Below, piece after piece: positions 23,872 through 32,426 of a DNA stretch of 33,979 nucleotides (within the stretch, counting starts at the first letter, position 1; every line of letters begins with the position of its first letter). Under the pieces are notes generated by a model. That model was not told where the DNA came from. It saw nothing but the letters and a program-made list of their open reading frames with translations, and did no database searches. The stretch comes from Bacteroidales bacterium UBA1223 (GTDB taxonomy: Bacteria; Bacteroidota; Bacteroidia; Bacteroidales; P3), in assembly GCA_002309155.1 (NCBI GenBank), contig DBXB01000027.1:34401-68379 (forward strand), read 5' to 3'. A program made the position numbers and the translations under genes.

Positions 23872-24565
23872 ATTGTCTCAAACCGTGGACGACGGATTTT
23901 TTCGCGACGAAATCTTTCAGATAGAAAGGCACAAAATAGGCGACATCCTCGGTTTCTCCGTTTTTAAGTTTATGCTCTGCTATCTCCGCCAGACCCTCTG
24001 CTGACAGTCTGAATTGCGTGTCGTATCTTGCGTTGGGGTGTGTCGAGAGTATTTCGCGGGTCTTTTCAGCGCCGTCGCCGATGAATGTCACTTCGTCTTT
24101 GTCGAGCCATTTGTCGAAAATACCTGGTTCGATGACATCTGCATCGGTGTCACGAACTTGACCCTCGCGACTGAAGATGGCTGTGTAGCATTCCATCCGG
24201 CGTGCGTCAATCATCGGACACACATACCCCATGTAGTCAGGGTGTTGCTTGTAGAACAACGCCGCCATGCTTTGCAGTGTTGGTACTGAAAGTAATGGAA
24301 TGTCAAGGGCATAGCATATTCCTTTGGCACTGCTGACGCCGATACGGAGTCCGGTGTACGAGCCGGGTCCTGATGATACGCATACCGCATTCAGCGATGA
24401 GCTACCGGTGCTGCGGACTACTTTCAGCAACTCGTCAATGAATACTGCCAGTCTGGAAGAATGGGCGTTGGATTCCTCGCTGTGACGCTCTGCTATTATC
24501 GTGCCGTTGTCAGAGATGGCGGCAGAGCATATCTGTGTCGCTGTTTCAAGAAGAAGGATACTCAT
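23870..24565 (-). CDS. tsaB: tRNA threonylcarbamoyladenosine biosynthesis protein TsaB
   Basis: This 231-residue protein matches TsaB (YeaZ): the ASKHA start MSILLLETATQICSAAI, the block NAHSSRLAVFIDELL and the signature VSSGPGSYTGLRIGVSSAKG (residues 63-82). TsaB partners TsaD and TsaE to put the threonylcarbamoyl group on A37 of ANN-reading tRNAs; it is enzymatically inactive itself but needed for complex assembly. The length and motifs are normal. It begins 6 bases after the stop of the LolA-like gene, so it is surely in the same transcript, whose upstream member may be nfo. Confidence 0.95.
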   Translation of the reverse strand: MSILLLETATQICSAAISDNGTIIAERHSEESNAHSSRLAVFIDELLKVVRSTGSSSLNAVCVSSGPGSYTGLRIGVSSAKGICYALDIPLLSVPTLQSMAALFYKQHPDYMGYVCPMIDARRMECYTAIFSREGQVRDTDADVIEPGIFDKWLDKDEVTFIGDGAEKTREILSTHPNARYDTQFRLSAEGLAEIAEHKLKNGETEDVAYFVPFYLKDFVAKKSVVHGLRQ

Positions 24566-24571
24566 GACTCA

Positions 24572-25225
24572 CTACCTCATATCTATTATCTCGGCGTTAG
24601 GATGCTGGGCTTTGGGAAACGTGAAGTCGGTATCAGCGGATTTTACGTTACTCTTGAAATTGCTGATGATGTATTCCCCGCTGCTGGAGTCGTAGTTGTG
24701 CATCTCCAGACGTTGCAGTATGCCGCTGGTGGAGTTTATTATAAGTCTTATCTTGTGATAACTCTTCGACTTTAAAGGAGTCATATCGATGACGGCATTG
24801 CCGTTCTGCTCCTGGCGGATAAACTTGGCTTTGAAACTCTTCTTGTAATTCGACAGGATGGCGCCGGGATTGAGTAGATTGTCTTCCGATTCACTCATTT
24901 TGTTGACCACCACTTCGTTGGTCTCTTTGTTCCAGTGCCATGTGGATGTCCCGTCGCAATATAGTTCATTTCCGTCGAAACTGACGTGGTATAGTCCTTT
25001 CTTATATAATACAGAGGCTTTCATGCGAGCGGTCTCTTTCTTGTCTGTATTCTTGTTTATCATTGTGACAGTGAAAGATACAGCGCCTGAGTTTATCTTC
25101 TCGGTGGCTTTCTTGAGTATTGTCTCAGCGTTCTTGTCCACAGTCCCGTTCGAGGTGTGGGTAATCTGCGACCATGCCGGCATGAAGCAGGCGGTCAGAA
25201 GAATTACAGTGAGAAATCTTTTCAT
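24572..25225 (-). CDS. LolA-like outer-membrane lipoprotein carrier protein
   Basis: The start is the ATG giving MKRFLTVILLTACF, making a 217-residue protein with a clear signal peptide (cleavage near AWSQ). An upstream in-frame start would add 22 residues before the signal peptide and is rejected. The mature part matches the LolA fold: DKNAETILKKATEKINSGAV, a run of antiparallel strands and FTFPKAQHPNAEIIDMR at the end. LolA ferries lipoproteins across the periplasm between LolCDE and the outer membrane. The identity rests on general pattern, so a related LolA-like protein (DUF4292 or similar) is possible. It is 6 bases ahead of tsaB. Confidence 0.8.
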   Translation of the reverse strand: MKRFLTVILLTACFMPAWSQITHTSNGTVDKNAETILKKATEKINSGAVSFTVTMINKNTDKKETARMKASVLYKKGLYHVSFDGNELYCDGTSTWHWNKETNEVVVNKMSESEDNLLNPGAILSNYKKSFKAKFIRQEQNGNAVIDMTPLKSKSYHKIRLIINSTSGILQRLEMHNYDSSSGEYIISNFKSNVKSADTDFTFPKAQHPNAEIIDMR

Positions 25226-25298
25226 GATGGTTGTTTTTTTAGAAACAGTTTTGAATTCAAAATAGTTTCTTAATAACGGCGAAACAAGCAAAAAAGTA

Positions 25299-26138
25299 TT
25301 ATAAGTTCCTTAACCATTTAATCTCATCTGCCCATCTTGTCGGGTCGGGAGTTTCTAGGATGATGGGGATGTTGTCGAATCGGGAGTCGTGCATAAAGCG
25401 AGGGAAAAACTCTTTGCCGAGGAAGCCTTCGCCCAGCACTTCGTGGCGGTCTACATGACTTCCGGCATCTTTCTTGCTGTCGTTCAGATGTATGGCACGT
25501 AAGTATTTGAAACCTATGACTCGTTCAAACTCTTCAAAACAGAACTGGTAACCCATCTCGGTTGAGAGGTCGTAACCGGCGGCGAGGGTGTGGCAGGTGT
25601 CGATGCAGACACCTACACGGCTCTTGTCGTCGATGCCGTCGATGATTCGGGCGATGTGTTCAAAGCGCCATCCCAGATTGCTTCCTTGTCCGGCAGTGTT
25701 CTCTATGACGGCAGTCACACCCTCTGTCTTGCTGAGTGCGAGATTCACCTCGCGGGCAATCTGATCAAGGCATTCCTCTTCGCTAATTTTGTTCAAGTGA
25801 CTGCCCGGATGGAAGTTGAGCATCTGTAATCCAAGTTGTTGCGCTCTTTGCATCTCGTCAAGGAATGCCGCACGGCTTTTCTGTAAAGTATCCTCGTCGG
25901 GCGAACCTAGATTGATAAGATAGCTGTCGTGAGGCAGCACCTGTTTGGGACTGAATCCACGGTCGGCGAGCAGAGCCTTGAAACCGTCGATTTCCATTTG
26001 GGGAAGAGGTTTGCTCACCCAGCTGCGTTGATTGCGTGTGAAGAGGGCGAAGGCGTTCGCCCCGATAGCCTCAGCGTTAAGAATGGCATTTCCCACTCCG
26101 CCTGAAGCACTTACATGAGCGCCGATGTATTTGGTCAT
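25299..26138 (-). CDS. nfo: Deoxyribonuclease IV (endonuclease IV)
   Basis: This 279-residue enzyme has the full set of AP-endonuclease family 2 motifs: YIGAHVSASGGVGNAILNAE at the start, LNFHPGSHL, ENTAGQGSNLGWRFEH, GVCIDTCHTLAAGYD and HLNDSKKDAGSHVDRHEVLG. It cleaves the DNA backbone 5' to abasic sites in base-excision repair and needs three zinc ions held by these His/Asp/Glu residues. Length is normal (E. coli Nfo has 285). A candidate -7 box lies 38 bases upstream. LolA-like and tsaB genes follow after 73 bases. Confidence 0.97.
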   Translation of the reverse strand: MTKYIGAHVSASGGVGNAILNAEAIGANAFALFTRNQRSWVSKPLPQMEIDGFKALLADRGFSPKQVLPHDSYLINLGSPDEDTLQKSRAAFLDEMQRAQQLGLQMLNFHPGSHLNKISEEECLDQIAREVNLALSKTEGVTAVIENTAGQGSNLGWRFEHIARIIDGIDDKSRVGVCIDTCHTLAAGYDLSTEMGYQFCFEEFERVIGFKYLRAIHLNDSKKDAGSHVDRHEVLGEGFLGKEFFPRFMHDSRFDNIPIILETPDPTRWADEIKWLRNL

Positions 26139-26175
26139 ATCGTTATTAGCGTTTAATTGGTATAATATTTAGTTT

Positions 26176-26184
26176 GCAAAGATA
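26176..26184 (-). promoter_or_regulatory. -7 box for nfo
   Basis: The minus strand reads TATCTTTGC, a full match to the phylum's -7 consensus, 38 nt upstream of the nfo ATG. The -33 element is not obvious. It diverges from the promoter at 26211-26243. Confidence 0.55.
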
Positions 26185-26210
26185 AATAAAATATTTCATT
26201 TAGTAATGAT

Positions 26211-26243
26211 TTTTGCCGTGTCGAAGATTATTCGTAACTTTGC
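26211..26243 (+). promoter_or_regulatory. Promoter of the SDR gene
   Basis: A TTTTG -33 element lies at 26211-26215 and the -7 box TAACTTTGC at 26235-26243, with a 19-nt spacer. The ATG is 115 nt downstream, leaving a leader of about 105 nt in which no riboswitch was recognised. Confidence 0.7.
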
Positions 26244-26357
26244 AAAAAAATATGGGATGGGGTATGCCCGTCTGAAGAATGACATTATGAATGATTACTG
26301 AGAAGAAATGATAGTGTGTGTATTTCTTTAATTTCTGAAAATCAAAAATTAAACTAT

Positions 26358-27113
26358 ATGAACAAAATAGTATTGATTACAGGGGCAACGAGCGGTATCG
26401 GTCTCGGCTGTGCCCGTAAATTCGCCGCCAACGGCGACCGTCTTATACTTACTGGACGCAACGAGAAGCGTTTGGAAGAAATTCGCAATGAATTGACTGC
26501 CAATGGTACTCAGGTGCTGACGCTGGTTTTCGACGTGCGTGACCGTGAGAAAGCGACGCAGTGCATAGAGGGGCTTCCCCAGGAATGGCGTGATATCGAC
26601 GTCTTGGTCAATAATGCGGGACTGGCTCTCGGTCTGGAACCGGAATATGAGGGCAGTTATGATGACTGGGACACCATGGTGGACACCAATATCAAAGGTT
26701 TGTTGACTATGACCCGTCTTGTCGTCCCCGGTATGGTGAAACGTGACAGAGGTCATATCATCAATGTCGGTTCGGTGGCAGGCGATGCCGCCTATGCCAA
26801 CGGCAACGTGTACTGTGCCACCAAGTCTGCCGTGAAGACTATAACCGACGGTCTGCGTATAGATGTCGCCAACACTGCAGTGAGGGTCACCAATCTCAAG
26901 CCGGGACTGGTGGAGACTAACTTCAGCAACACCCGCTTCCATGGTGATACCGAGCGTGCCGCCAACGTGTATAAAGGTATCAAACCGTTGACGGGTGATG
27001 ACATTGCTGATGTGGCTGTCTACGCCGCCAATGCTCCCGCTCATGTGCAGATTGCCGAGGTGCTTATCCTCGCAACCCACCAGGGCAGTGGCAGTGTGAT
27101 TGTCCGTAAGTAA
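26358..27113 (+). CDS. SDR-family NADP-dependent oxidoreductase (YdfG-like)
   Basis: The ATG giving MNKIVLITGATSGIG is the start (251 residues), because the Rossmann motif begins at once; an upstream GTG would add 14 residues that do not fit. Classical short-chain dehydrogenase elements are TGATSGIG (8-15), NNAG (85-88), S139 and YCATK (152-156), the catalytic Ser-Tyr-Lys set. The segments NNAGLALG and DDWDTMVDTNIKGLL resemble E. coli YdfG, a 3-hydroxy acid dehydrogenase acting on L-allothreonine, serine and malonic semialdehyde. Substrate here is inferred only. It ends 4 bases from the stop of the convergent esterase gene. Confidence 0.9.
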   Translation: MNKIVLITGATSGIGLGCARKFAANGDRLILTGRNEKRLEEIRNELTANGTQVLTLVFDVRDREKATQCIEGLPQEWRDIDVLVNNAGLALGLEPEYEGSYDDWDTMVDTNIKGLLTMTRLVVPGMVKRDRGHIINVGSVAGDAAYANGNVYCATKSAVKTITDGLRIDVANTAVRVTNLKPGLVETNFSNTRFHGDTERAANVYKGIKPLTGDDIADVAVYAANAPAHVQIAEVLILATHQGSGSVIVRK

Positions 27114-27117
27114 ACGG

Positions 27118-27744
27118 TTACACCTTCTTGTCGTTTTCAAGAATCTTGGAGAGTAACTTTGCGGCGGGTTGGTTTAGACGGTGTCCGAATTTGTCGCACC
27201 AATGAATCTCATATCCAAGCTGCTGCAATGCTGTGGCGTTTTGTTTGGCAGGTTCTCTGCCAACCAATTCGTCGTCGGTGGAGAATAACGCCACCATACG
27301 GGCTGAACGTATAGGTGTACGCTGGTCACGTATCGCCATATAACGTTTCACTAGGGGCTCGTCGATGGTGTATTCGGTGGCGCCGTCCTCACGTTCACAA
27401 TGAAACGGATGTTTGCCATAGCCAATACGCCGAAGTGTGGTCTCTATATTATAGGTGGGGTTGATGGCAACCTTTGTCGCTTCGGGGGCATCTAGGTAGA
27501 GCAGATAGAGTCCGCCGAGTGAGGTGCCGGCGATCAGGGTTGGCGAGAATACCTTTACATAGTCCTCCAGAATAGCCATGGCCTCATCGGGCTCGACGGG
27601 AAGTTCCGGTGAGAGCCACTCGTAACGGTCCAAATAATGTCCCAAAGACGACTTGGTGCCGCTCTTCGCGCCGCTGCCCATCCCGTGGATGTATAGTGCG
27701 TAGGGGAGAGGCTGGTAGTCATATCTGTAATTACTGTCGGTCAT
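27118..27744 (-). CDS. YqiA/YcfP-family alpha/beta hydrolase
   Basis: This 208-residue protein resembles the YqiA/YcfP esterase family. It has LYIHGMGSGAKSGT (oxyanion loop region) near residues 17-30 and the nucleophile elbow GTSLGG with S75 (TLIAGTSLGGLYLLYL). D/H partners are probably in ALFSTDDELVG and the C-terminal FGHRLNQ. E. coli YqiA hydrolyses short acyl and CoA esters in vitro; the natural substrate is unclear. It is cytoplasmic. The next gene on the strand lies 14 bases upstream, suggesting co-transcription. The gene ends 4 bases from the SDR stop codon. Confidence 0.85.
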   Translation of the reverse strand: MTDSNYRYDYQPLPYALYIHGMGSGAKSGTKSSLGHYLDRYEWLSPELPVEPDEAMAILEDYVKVFSPTLIAGTSLGGLYLLYLDAPEATKVAINPTYNIETTLRRIGYGKHPFHCEREDGATEYTIDEPLVKRYMAIRDQRTPIRSARMVALFSTDDELVGREPAKQNATALQQLGYEIHWCDKFGHRLNQPAAKLLSKILENDKKV

Positions 27745-27758
27745 GATGTGGCAGGTGG

Positions 27759-28865
27759 TTATTCTTCTACTGCTAATTCTTCCTCACTACCACTTCCTAG
27801 ATCGACAAGACCGAGGTAATACAGTTCTGTGAAACTCTCATTGCCGAAGGGATACTGACCTAGTCTCAGGATGTTATTCATCGAGGATGTCATAAGGAAC
27901 TGGTTGATTGCCACTGCGTCTTCACGGTGTTTTACAATATGGTTGAGAGTTGCCTCAGCAACCTTAAATCTTTTCTCGTTGTAAATCTTGTTGGGAATGA
28001 CAGACCATGTTGACGGACCATAACAGGGGTTGGAGAGCTGTTCGCCACAACGCCAGATACGCCACAGGAAGAAAAGATAGGGAGAATATCTGCCGTCATC
28101 GAGCAGAGGCTCAATAACGTCAAAGGCGATATAGTAATAGTCGACTTGGGACGTATATGCCATCGTGTAGGAGCATTTCTTGCTGAAGTCTTTCTCCTTC
28201 TTGATTTTTTCAAGCATCAGCTTGATGTCTTTCTCGGCGTCGGACGATTCGTTGTTCTCGGGGGTGATTCTTTTGCAACGCAGTTTCTTGTACAAGTCGT
28301 CAGCCTCATTTCTGTAATTCATACTTCCCCAGTATTCCTCGTCGGATAATTTGGCATAGTTGGTGATGTTGTAACGGGTGGCAAGGGTGGAGTCGACCAA
28401 GTCGCTGTATTCTATGAATTGTTTGTATGCAACAGTGTCTAACTCAGATAAATCTTGGCTGACAACAGTTGTTGTGAGTTGGAGATACTGGGTGACCATG
28501 GCTCGGATGTCATCGTTTTTCAAGATGCTGACATCGGCATGTTTCAACGACTCCAGAGCATCTTCCGACGACTCATATCTGTACCATACGTCTACAACGG
28601 ATTTGATACCGTTGACCAGGACACTGGCATTGTATAACTCCACCATGTCGGCAAAGAATGGTTCATCAGGGTATTTGTCGGCAGACATATAGTAGCAGAA
28701 TAGATCTTCGCCACTCTCTATTTCGTTGGTGTATTGACACTCTGTATAATCGAAATCGTCGGTTTCGGATTCGATGGAATTGTTGTTGTGCTTTTTGACG
28801 ATGATGAAGACTATGGCGATGGCTATCGCTATGATGGCTATGATGCCCCAAGTTTTTTTGTTCAT
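27759..28865 (-). CDS. Hypothetical membrane-anchored protein
   Basis: I do not recognise this 368-residue protein. It has one N-terminal transmembrane helix (IIAIIAIAIAIVFIIV) with a short basic start, so it is probably inner-membrane anchored with the rest in the periplasm or cytoplasm. The remainder is acidic and mostly helical, with many Tyr, Asp and Glu residues (DDLYKKLRCKRITPENNESS and the Trp/Tyr-rich SPYLFFLWRIWRCGEQL). No catalytic motif is visible. It is followed 14 bases later by the YqiA-like gene. The upstream 180 bases hold repeats and the pepE terminator, so it likely has its own promoter, which I could not identify. Confidence 0.6.
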   Translation of the reverse strand: MNKKTWGIIAIIAIAIAIVFIIVKKHNNNSIESETDDFDYTECQYTNEIESGEDLFCYYMSADKYPDEPFFADMVELYNASVLVNGIKSVVDVWYRYESSEDALESLKHADVSILKNDDIRAMVTQYLQLTTTVVSQDLSELDTVAYKQFIEYSDLVDSTLATRYNITNYAKLSDEEYWGSMNYRNEADDLYKKLRCKRITPENNESSDAEKDIKLMLEKIKKEKDFSKKCSYTMAYTSQVDYYYIAFDVIEPLLDDGRYSPYLFFLWRIWRCGEQLSNPCYGPSTWSVIPNKIYNEKRFKVAEATLNHIVKHREDAVAINQFLMTSSMNNILRLGQYPFGNESFTELYYLGLVDLGSGSEEELAVEE

Positions 28866-28875
28866 TTTTTGATTT

Positions 28876-28928
28876 GTTGATATGGTGATATGATGATAGG
28901 GTGACCTGTGACCTGTGACCCGTGAATG
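28876..28928. repeat. Octamer then heptamer array
   Basis: Octamers GTTGATAT, GGTGATAT, GATGATAG and GGTGACCT (28876-28907) grade into heptamers GTGACCT, GTGACCT, GTGACCC and GTGAATG (28901-28928). The two periods overlap and share bases. Heptamers of another kind (TTTAAACC) follow before the terminator. The array sits in the 183-bp gap between pepE and the unknown gene. Confidence 0.75.
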
Positions 28929-28967
28929 GTGATTAAACCCTTTAAACCTTTTAAACCTCTACTTAAG

Positions 28968-29002
28968 AAAAAACCGGCTCTATAACATACGGAGCCGGTT
29001 TT
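28968..29002 (-). terminator. Intrinsic terminator of pepE
   Basis: AAACCGGCTC (28971-28980) and GAGCCGGTTT (28992-29001) form a perfect 10-bp stem with an 11-nt loop. On the minus strand it follows the pepE stop by about 47 nt and is followed by a run of six T. It may also work weakly on the plus strand. Confidence 0.88.
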
Positions 29003-29048
29003 ATTATGAATAATACCTCGCCGTTAATAATTGGGTAACGGGTCGGTT

Positions 29049-29798
29049 TTATGCTTTGAGTAAGAAGCTGATATTGTCTTTCAGACTGTATTCTTTGGTG
29101 TTCTCCATGGTGGTCTTGAAGACTTTCATCTTGTTGTTTTTGCCTATGAGTGACAGGCGGCCGTCTTCAAGAAGAAGGGCTGTGGCTTCGCGAATTGCGG
29201 CGACAGTTGCCTTGGGGTTTACCATGATGTATTCTTTGAGACGGTCGTCGCGGGTCTCGCCACCATGTTTCGGATCAAAGAAATCAGTATAGTGCGGATT
29301 GATCTGGAAGGGCACTATTCCCATGCAGTCGAATGAGGCGGGCATGACGATAGGCATGTCGTTGGTGGTGCAGAGGGTCGGACCTGCCACATTCGAGCCG
29401 GCGCTCCATCCCATATAAGGCATGCCGTCGAAAGCACGCTGACGGATGGCCTGCATGAGTCCGGTGCGCTGAAGCTCGCGGACAAGATGGAAGGTGTTGC
29501 CACCGCCCACGGCGACGCAGTCGGTATCGTACAGTGCGTTGATGGGCAATGCTTTGTGGTGCACGCTGGTGAGCTTCACGCCAAACTCTTTATATACAGC
29601 AGCCACTTTAGCCTCGTATGCGTCGTAGCTTTTGGTGAGTCCGCCCGGTGCCAGTGAGACGCCGGCATAAGGAACGAAGAGCACTCGTTTTACGTTATGG
29701 CGTTTGCAGAAATCTGCTATCATGTCTTTGCACCAGCCTAAGTAGGCCTCTCCACGCATAGTGGAGTTGCTTATCAATAGTAAATTACGTTTGTCCAT
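29049..29798 (-). CDS. pepE: Dipeptidase E (alpha-aspartyl dipeptidase)
   Basis: This 249-residue protein matches peptidase family S51. The strand VLFVPYAG is followed by AVGGGNTFHLV (residues 96-106), and the nucleophile elbow GWSAGSN has S132. PFQINPHYTDFF lies downstream. PepE cleaves dipeptides with an N-terminal aspartate in the cytoplasm. Length is slightly above the 229 residues of E. coli PepE. The start ATG gives MDKRNLLLISNSTM, the usual family opening. A good terminator follows the gene. Upstream is an octamer array and the end of the four-helix-bundle pseudogene, so a separate promoter is likely. Confidence 0.93.
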   Translation of the reverse strand: MDKRNLLLISNSTMRGEAYLGWCKDMIADFCKRHNVKRVLFVPYAGVSLAPGGLTKSYDAYEAKVAAVYKEFGVKLTSVHHKALPINALYDTDCVAVGGGNTFHLVRELQRTGLMQAIRQRAFDGMPYMGWSAGSNVAGPTLCTTNDMPIVMPASFDCMGIVPFQINPHYTDFFDPKHGGETRDDRLKEYIMVNPKATVAAIREATALLLEDGRLSLIGKNNKMKVFKTTMENTKEYSLKDNISFLLKA

Positions 29799-29811
29799 GG
29801 TTTATGTGTTT

Positions 29812-29851
29812 ATACGTTGATACGTTGATATGTTGATACGGGGATATGGTT
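29812..29851. repeat. Octamer tandem array between pepE and the pseudogene
   Basis: Five 8-nt units lie in register: ATACGTTG, ATACGTTG, ATATGTTG, ATACGGGG and ATATGGTT. The words resemble those flanking the 36-bp repeat at 461-475. The array begins 14 nt upstream of the pepE start and reaches the natural stop of the four-helix-bundle frame at 29850. Confidence 0.75.
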
Positions 29852-30197
29852 AGTGTGAATTTTTATATGCGATTAATCGGTTTATAAAGGCCGTGATTTT
29901 CTTTGTAGATGCGATGAGTTGCTCCTTTGTTTCGTTTGTGCAGTAGTCTAATTCTTAGGCAAGATATAACATACTTCTAACTTCTGCACAACTTCCTTTT
30001 GCGATTTGAAGGAATCTTACATTTGTGGCGTTTGAACCAGATTCACTGCCTTCTGCAATATTGTTCATAATAGAGACTGATGCTCGTTGTATTTGGTCGC
30101 GAAAACCATAGTCTCTATTATCTTTCATTAATTGATAAATTGATATTGTTAATGTTTTTGCTTCTTGCCAAACTTCCAGATCTTCAAAGTAAGCCAT
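29850..30197 (-). pseudogene. Four-helix-bundle (S23/IVS-type) gene with an in-frame stop
   Basis: The first 80 residues (MAYFEDLEVWQEAKTL..., IQRASVSIMNNIAEGS, FLQIAKGSCAEVRSMLYLA) are a clear four-helix-bundle protein of the S23/IVS family, of unknown function, which normally runs to about 115-120 residues. TAA at complement 29955-29957 stops the frame in the last helix region. Beyond it the same frame stays open for 34 codons (ELDYCTNETKEQLIA...) and ends at TAA 29850-29852. With one sense codon at the stop it would give a 115-residue protein of normal size. Homologues often have Tyr or Leu at this position, so TAT/TAC or TTA to TAA is a plausible single change. A sequencing error or stop read-through are the alternatives. 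The last 34 residues are intact, suggesting the change is recent. Confidence 0.75.
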
Positions 30198-30234
30198 ACC
30201 TTATCAACATTAATCTTATCAACATATCAACAGA

Positions 30235-32193
30235 CTAAAGGTCGAGGGTTGCGTAAGTTGCGTTCTGCTCTATGAATTCGCGGCGTGGGGGTACGTCGTC
30301 GCCCATAAGCATGGAGAAGGTCCTGTCGGCGCTGGCGGCGCTGTCGATGGTGATTTGGCGGAGCTGGCGGTTCTCAGGATCCATGGTTGTTTCCCAGAGT
30401 TGCTCGGGGTTCATCTCTCCCAAACCTTTGTAACGCTGTACGTGTACGGCGCTTTCCTTGCCACCACCAAGTTCGTCGATGGCACGCAGACGGTCGTCCT
30501 CGGTCCAGCAATAGACGTTTTTCTTGCCTTTCTTAACAGAGTAGAGTGGGGGAGTGGCAAGGTAAACGTAACCATTCTCAATGAGTTCAGGCATATAGCG
30601 GAAGAAGAAGGTTAGCATCAGGGTGTCGATGTGCGAACCATCGACATCGGCATCGGTCATGATTATCACCTTGTGGTATCTCAGTCCGTCCATATTCAGA
30701 GCCTTGCTGTCTTCGTTGGTGCCGACTTTGACTCCCAGAGCTGTGTAGATGTTGCGGATCTCTTCGCTCTCGAATGCTCTGTGCTGAAGGGCTTTCTCTA
30801 CATTGAGAATCTTGCCTCGCAGAGGAAGAATAGCTTGGAATCTGCGGTCGCGACCTTGCTTGGCACTTCCGCCTGCCGAATCTCCCTCGACAAAGAATAT
30901 CTCGCATACCGAGGGGTCTCCGTCCTGGCAGTCGGCCAGTTTGCCGGGAAGTCCGCCACTGCTGAATACTGTACCACGCTGAACCATCTCGCGGGCTTTG
31001 CGTGCCGCTTGGCGGGCACGTGCGGCGAGGATGACTTTCTCGACAATCTGCTTGGCCTCGTTGGGATGCTCCTCAAGGTAGTTCTCAAGCATCTCGCTCA
31101 CGGCGCTGTCAACAGCTCCACGAACTTCGGTGTTGCCGAGTTTGGTCTTTGTCTGTCCCTCGAACTGGGGCTCGGCGACTTTGACGCTGATGATGGCTGT
31201 CAGACCTTCGCGGAAGTCGTCGCCGCTGATCTCCACCTTGGCTTTTGCGAGCATGCCCGATTTATCGGCATAGTTCTTCAACGTGCGGGTGAGTCCGCTG
31301 CGGAAACCGGTGAGGTGGGTGCCGCCTTCGTGGGTGTTGATGTTGTTTACATAGCTATGCAGGTTCTCGCTGAACGAGGTGTTGTACTGCATGGCAATCT
31401 CGATAGGTATGCCCTGGCGCTCGCCTTCAATATAGATGCAGTCGGGCATCAGTCTCTCACGGTTCTCGTCAAGGTATTTGATGAAATCTTGCAGACCGTT
31501 TTCAGAGAAGAAACGTCTTTTGAATGTCTCGCCCTGCTCGTTTTTGTTACGGCGGTCTTCAATGTTCAGTTCGATGCCTTTGTTTAGATAAGCCAGTTCA
31601 CGGAGTCTGTTCTCCAGAGTGTTATAGTCGTATTCGGAGACGGTGAAAATTTTCGGGTCGGGATGGAAATGGATGCGGGTGCCTCGTTTCTCAGTCGTGC
31701 CGACCTCTTTCACGGGATAAAGAGGCAGTCCGCGACTGTACTCCTGACGGTAAACCTTGCCGTCACGATAGACTTCAGCGGTCATGGTGTCGCTGAGGGC
31801 GTTCACGCAACTGACGCCGACACCGTGCAGACCTCCCGAGACTTTGTAGCTGCCTTTGTCGAACTTACCTCCGGCATGGAGGACGGTCATGACGACCTCA
31901 AGAGCTGAACGGTGCTCTTTCTCGTGCATGTCAACAGGTATTCCGCGGCCATTGTCCTCAACGGTGATGGAGTTGTCTTCTTCTATGGTGACAAAAATCT
32001 TTGAACAGTATCCAGCAAGGGCTTCGTCTATGGAGTTGTCCACTACCTCATATACCAAATGATGCAGTCCTCTGAAGTTGACATCGCCGATATACATGGC
32101 AGGACGCATTCTCACTGCCTCAAGACCTTCAAGGACTGTGATGTTATTGGCACTGTAATTCTCTTGTTTCAAGTTGTTTAAATCTTCGCTCAT
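30235..32193 (-). CDS. gyrB: DNA gyrase subunit B
   Basis: This 652-residue protein is complete GyrB, the ATPase and DNA-binding half of gyrase, which introduces negative supercoils with GyrA. Elements in order are the GHKL ATPase (VVDNSIDEALAG near 50-61, DNGRGIPVD at 80-88, GGLHGVGVSCVNALS at 120-134), the transducer domain with QTKTKLGN (347-354), and the TOPRIM domain (EGDSAGG at 436-442, MTDADVDGSH at 512-521). QRYKGLGEMNP (586-596) and the tail RREFIEQNATYATLDL follow. The length fits Bacteroidetes GyrB, which lack the roughly 165-residue insert of the E. coli protein. The tail argues for GyrB over ParE. It is divergent from the PorD-like gene, with a -7 box 28 nt upstream. Confidence 0.96.
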   Translation of the reverse strand: MSEDLNNLKQENYSANNITVLEGLEAVRMRPAMYIGDVNFRGLHHLVYEVVDNSIDEALAGYCSKIFVTIEEDNSITVEDNGRGIPVDMHEKEHRSALEVVMTVLHAGGKFDKGSYKVSGGLHGVGVSCVNALSDTMTAEVYRDGKVYRQEYSRGLPLYPVKEVGTTEKRGTRIHFHPDPKIFTVSEYDYNTLENRLRELAYLNKGIELNIEDRRNKNEQGETFKRRFFSENGLQDFIKYLDENRERLMPDCIYIEGERQGIPIEIAMQYNTSFSENLHSYVNNINTHEGGTHLTGFRSGLTRTLKNYADKSGMLAKAKVEISGDDFREGLTAIISVKVAEPQFEGQTKTKLGNTEVRGAVDSAVSEMLENYLEEHPNEAKQIVEKVILAARARQAARKAREMVQRGTVFSSGGLPGKLADCQDGDPSVCEIFFVEGDSAGGSAKQGRDRRFQAILPLRGKILNVEKALQHRAFESEEIRNIYTALGVKVGTNEDSKALNMDGLRYHKVIIMTDADVDGSHIDTLMLTFFFRYMPELIENGYVYLATPPLYSVKKGKKNVYCWTEDDRLRAIDELGGGKESAVHVQRYKGLGEMNPEQLWETTMDPENRQLRQITIDSAASADRTFSMLMGDDVPPRREFIEQNATYATLDL

Positions 32194-32220
32194 TATACTT
32201 CGTCATTATTATTTTAAGAT

Positions 32221-32229
32221 GCAAAATTA
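32221..32229 (-). promoter_or_regulatory. -7 box for gyrB
   Basis: The minus strand reads TAATTTTGC, matching TAnnTTTGC, 28 nt upstream of the gyrB ATG. A -33 element is not clear. Confidence 0.55.
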
Positions 32230-32394
32230 CATTTTTTTTATCAAATATCACCCCTTTTCCCCTCTGTTTTTTCAACAAAATGTGAAAAAAAATATTTTGT
32301 AACTAATATATTGATAATTATTTTGTTATGATATGTTGAGATAGGCTTTGGTATCTTTTTTGGATATAGTTTCAGTTCTTTTTAATATTTTGAG

Positions 32395-32403
32395 TAATTT
32401 TGC
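32395..32403 (+). promoter_or_regulatory. -7 box for the PorD/DUF4835-like gene
   Basis: TAATTTTGC is a full match to the -7 consensus. Transcription would begin a few bases downstream, so the start codon must lie after about 32410. This excludes a TTG at 32400 and helps decide the start of the next gene. Confidence 0.5.
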
Positions 32404-32426
32404 ACTGTTCAAAAATATCTTTTGAG

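Noticed and set aside
26349..27140. A 263-codon minus-strand frame over the SDR gene
   Set aside because: It covers the SDR gene, which has all catalytic motifs and a good promoter; the antisense product is His-rich and unlike any family.
30631..31587. A 318-codon open frame on the plus strand inside gyrB
   Set aside because: It is the antisense shadow of gyrB, with no recognisable domain.
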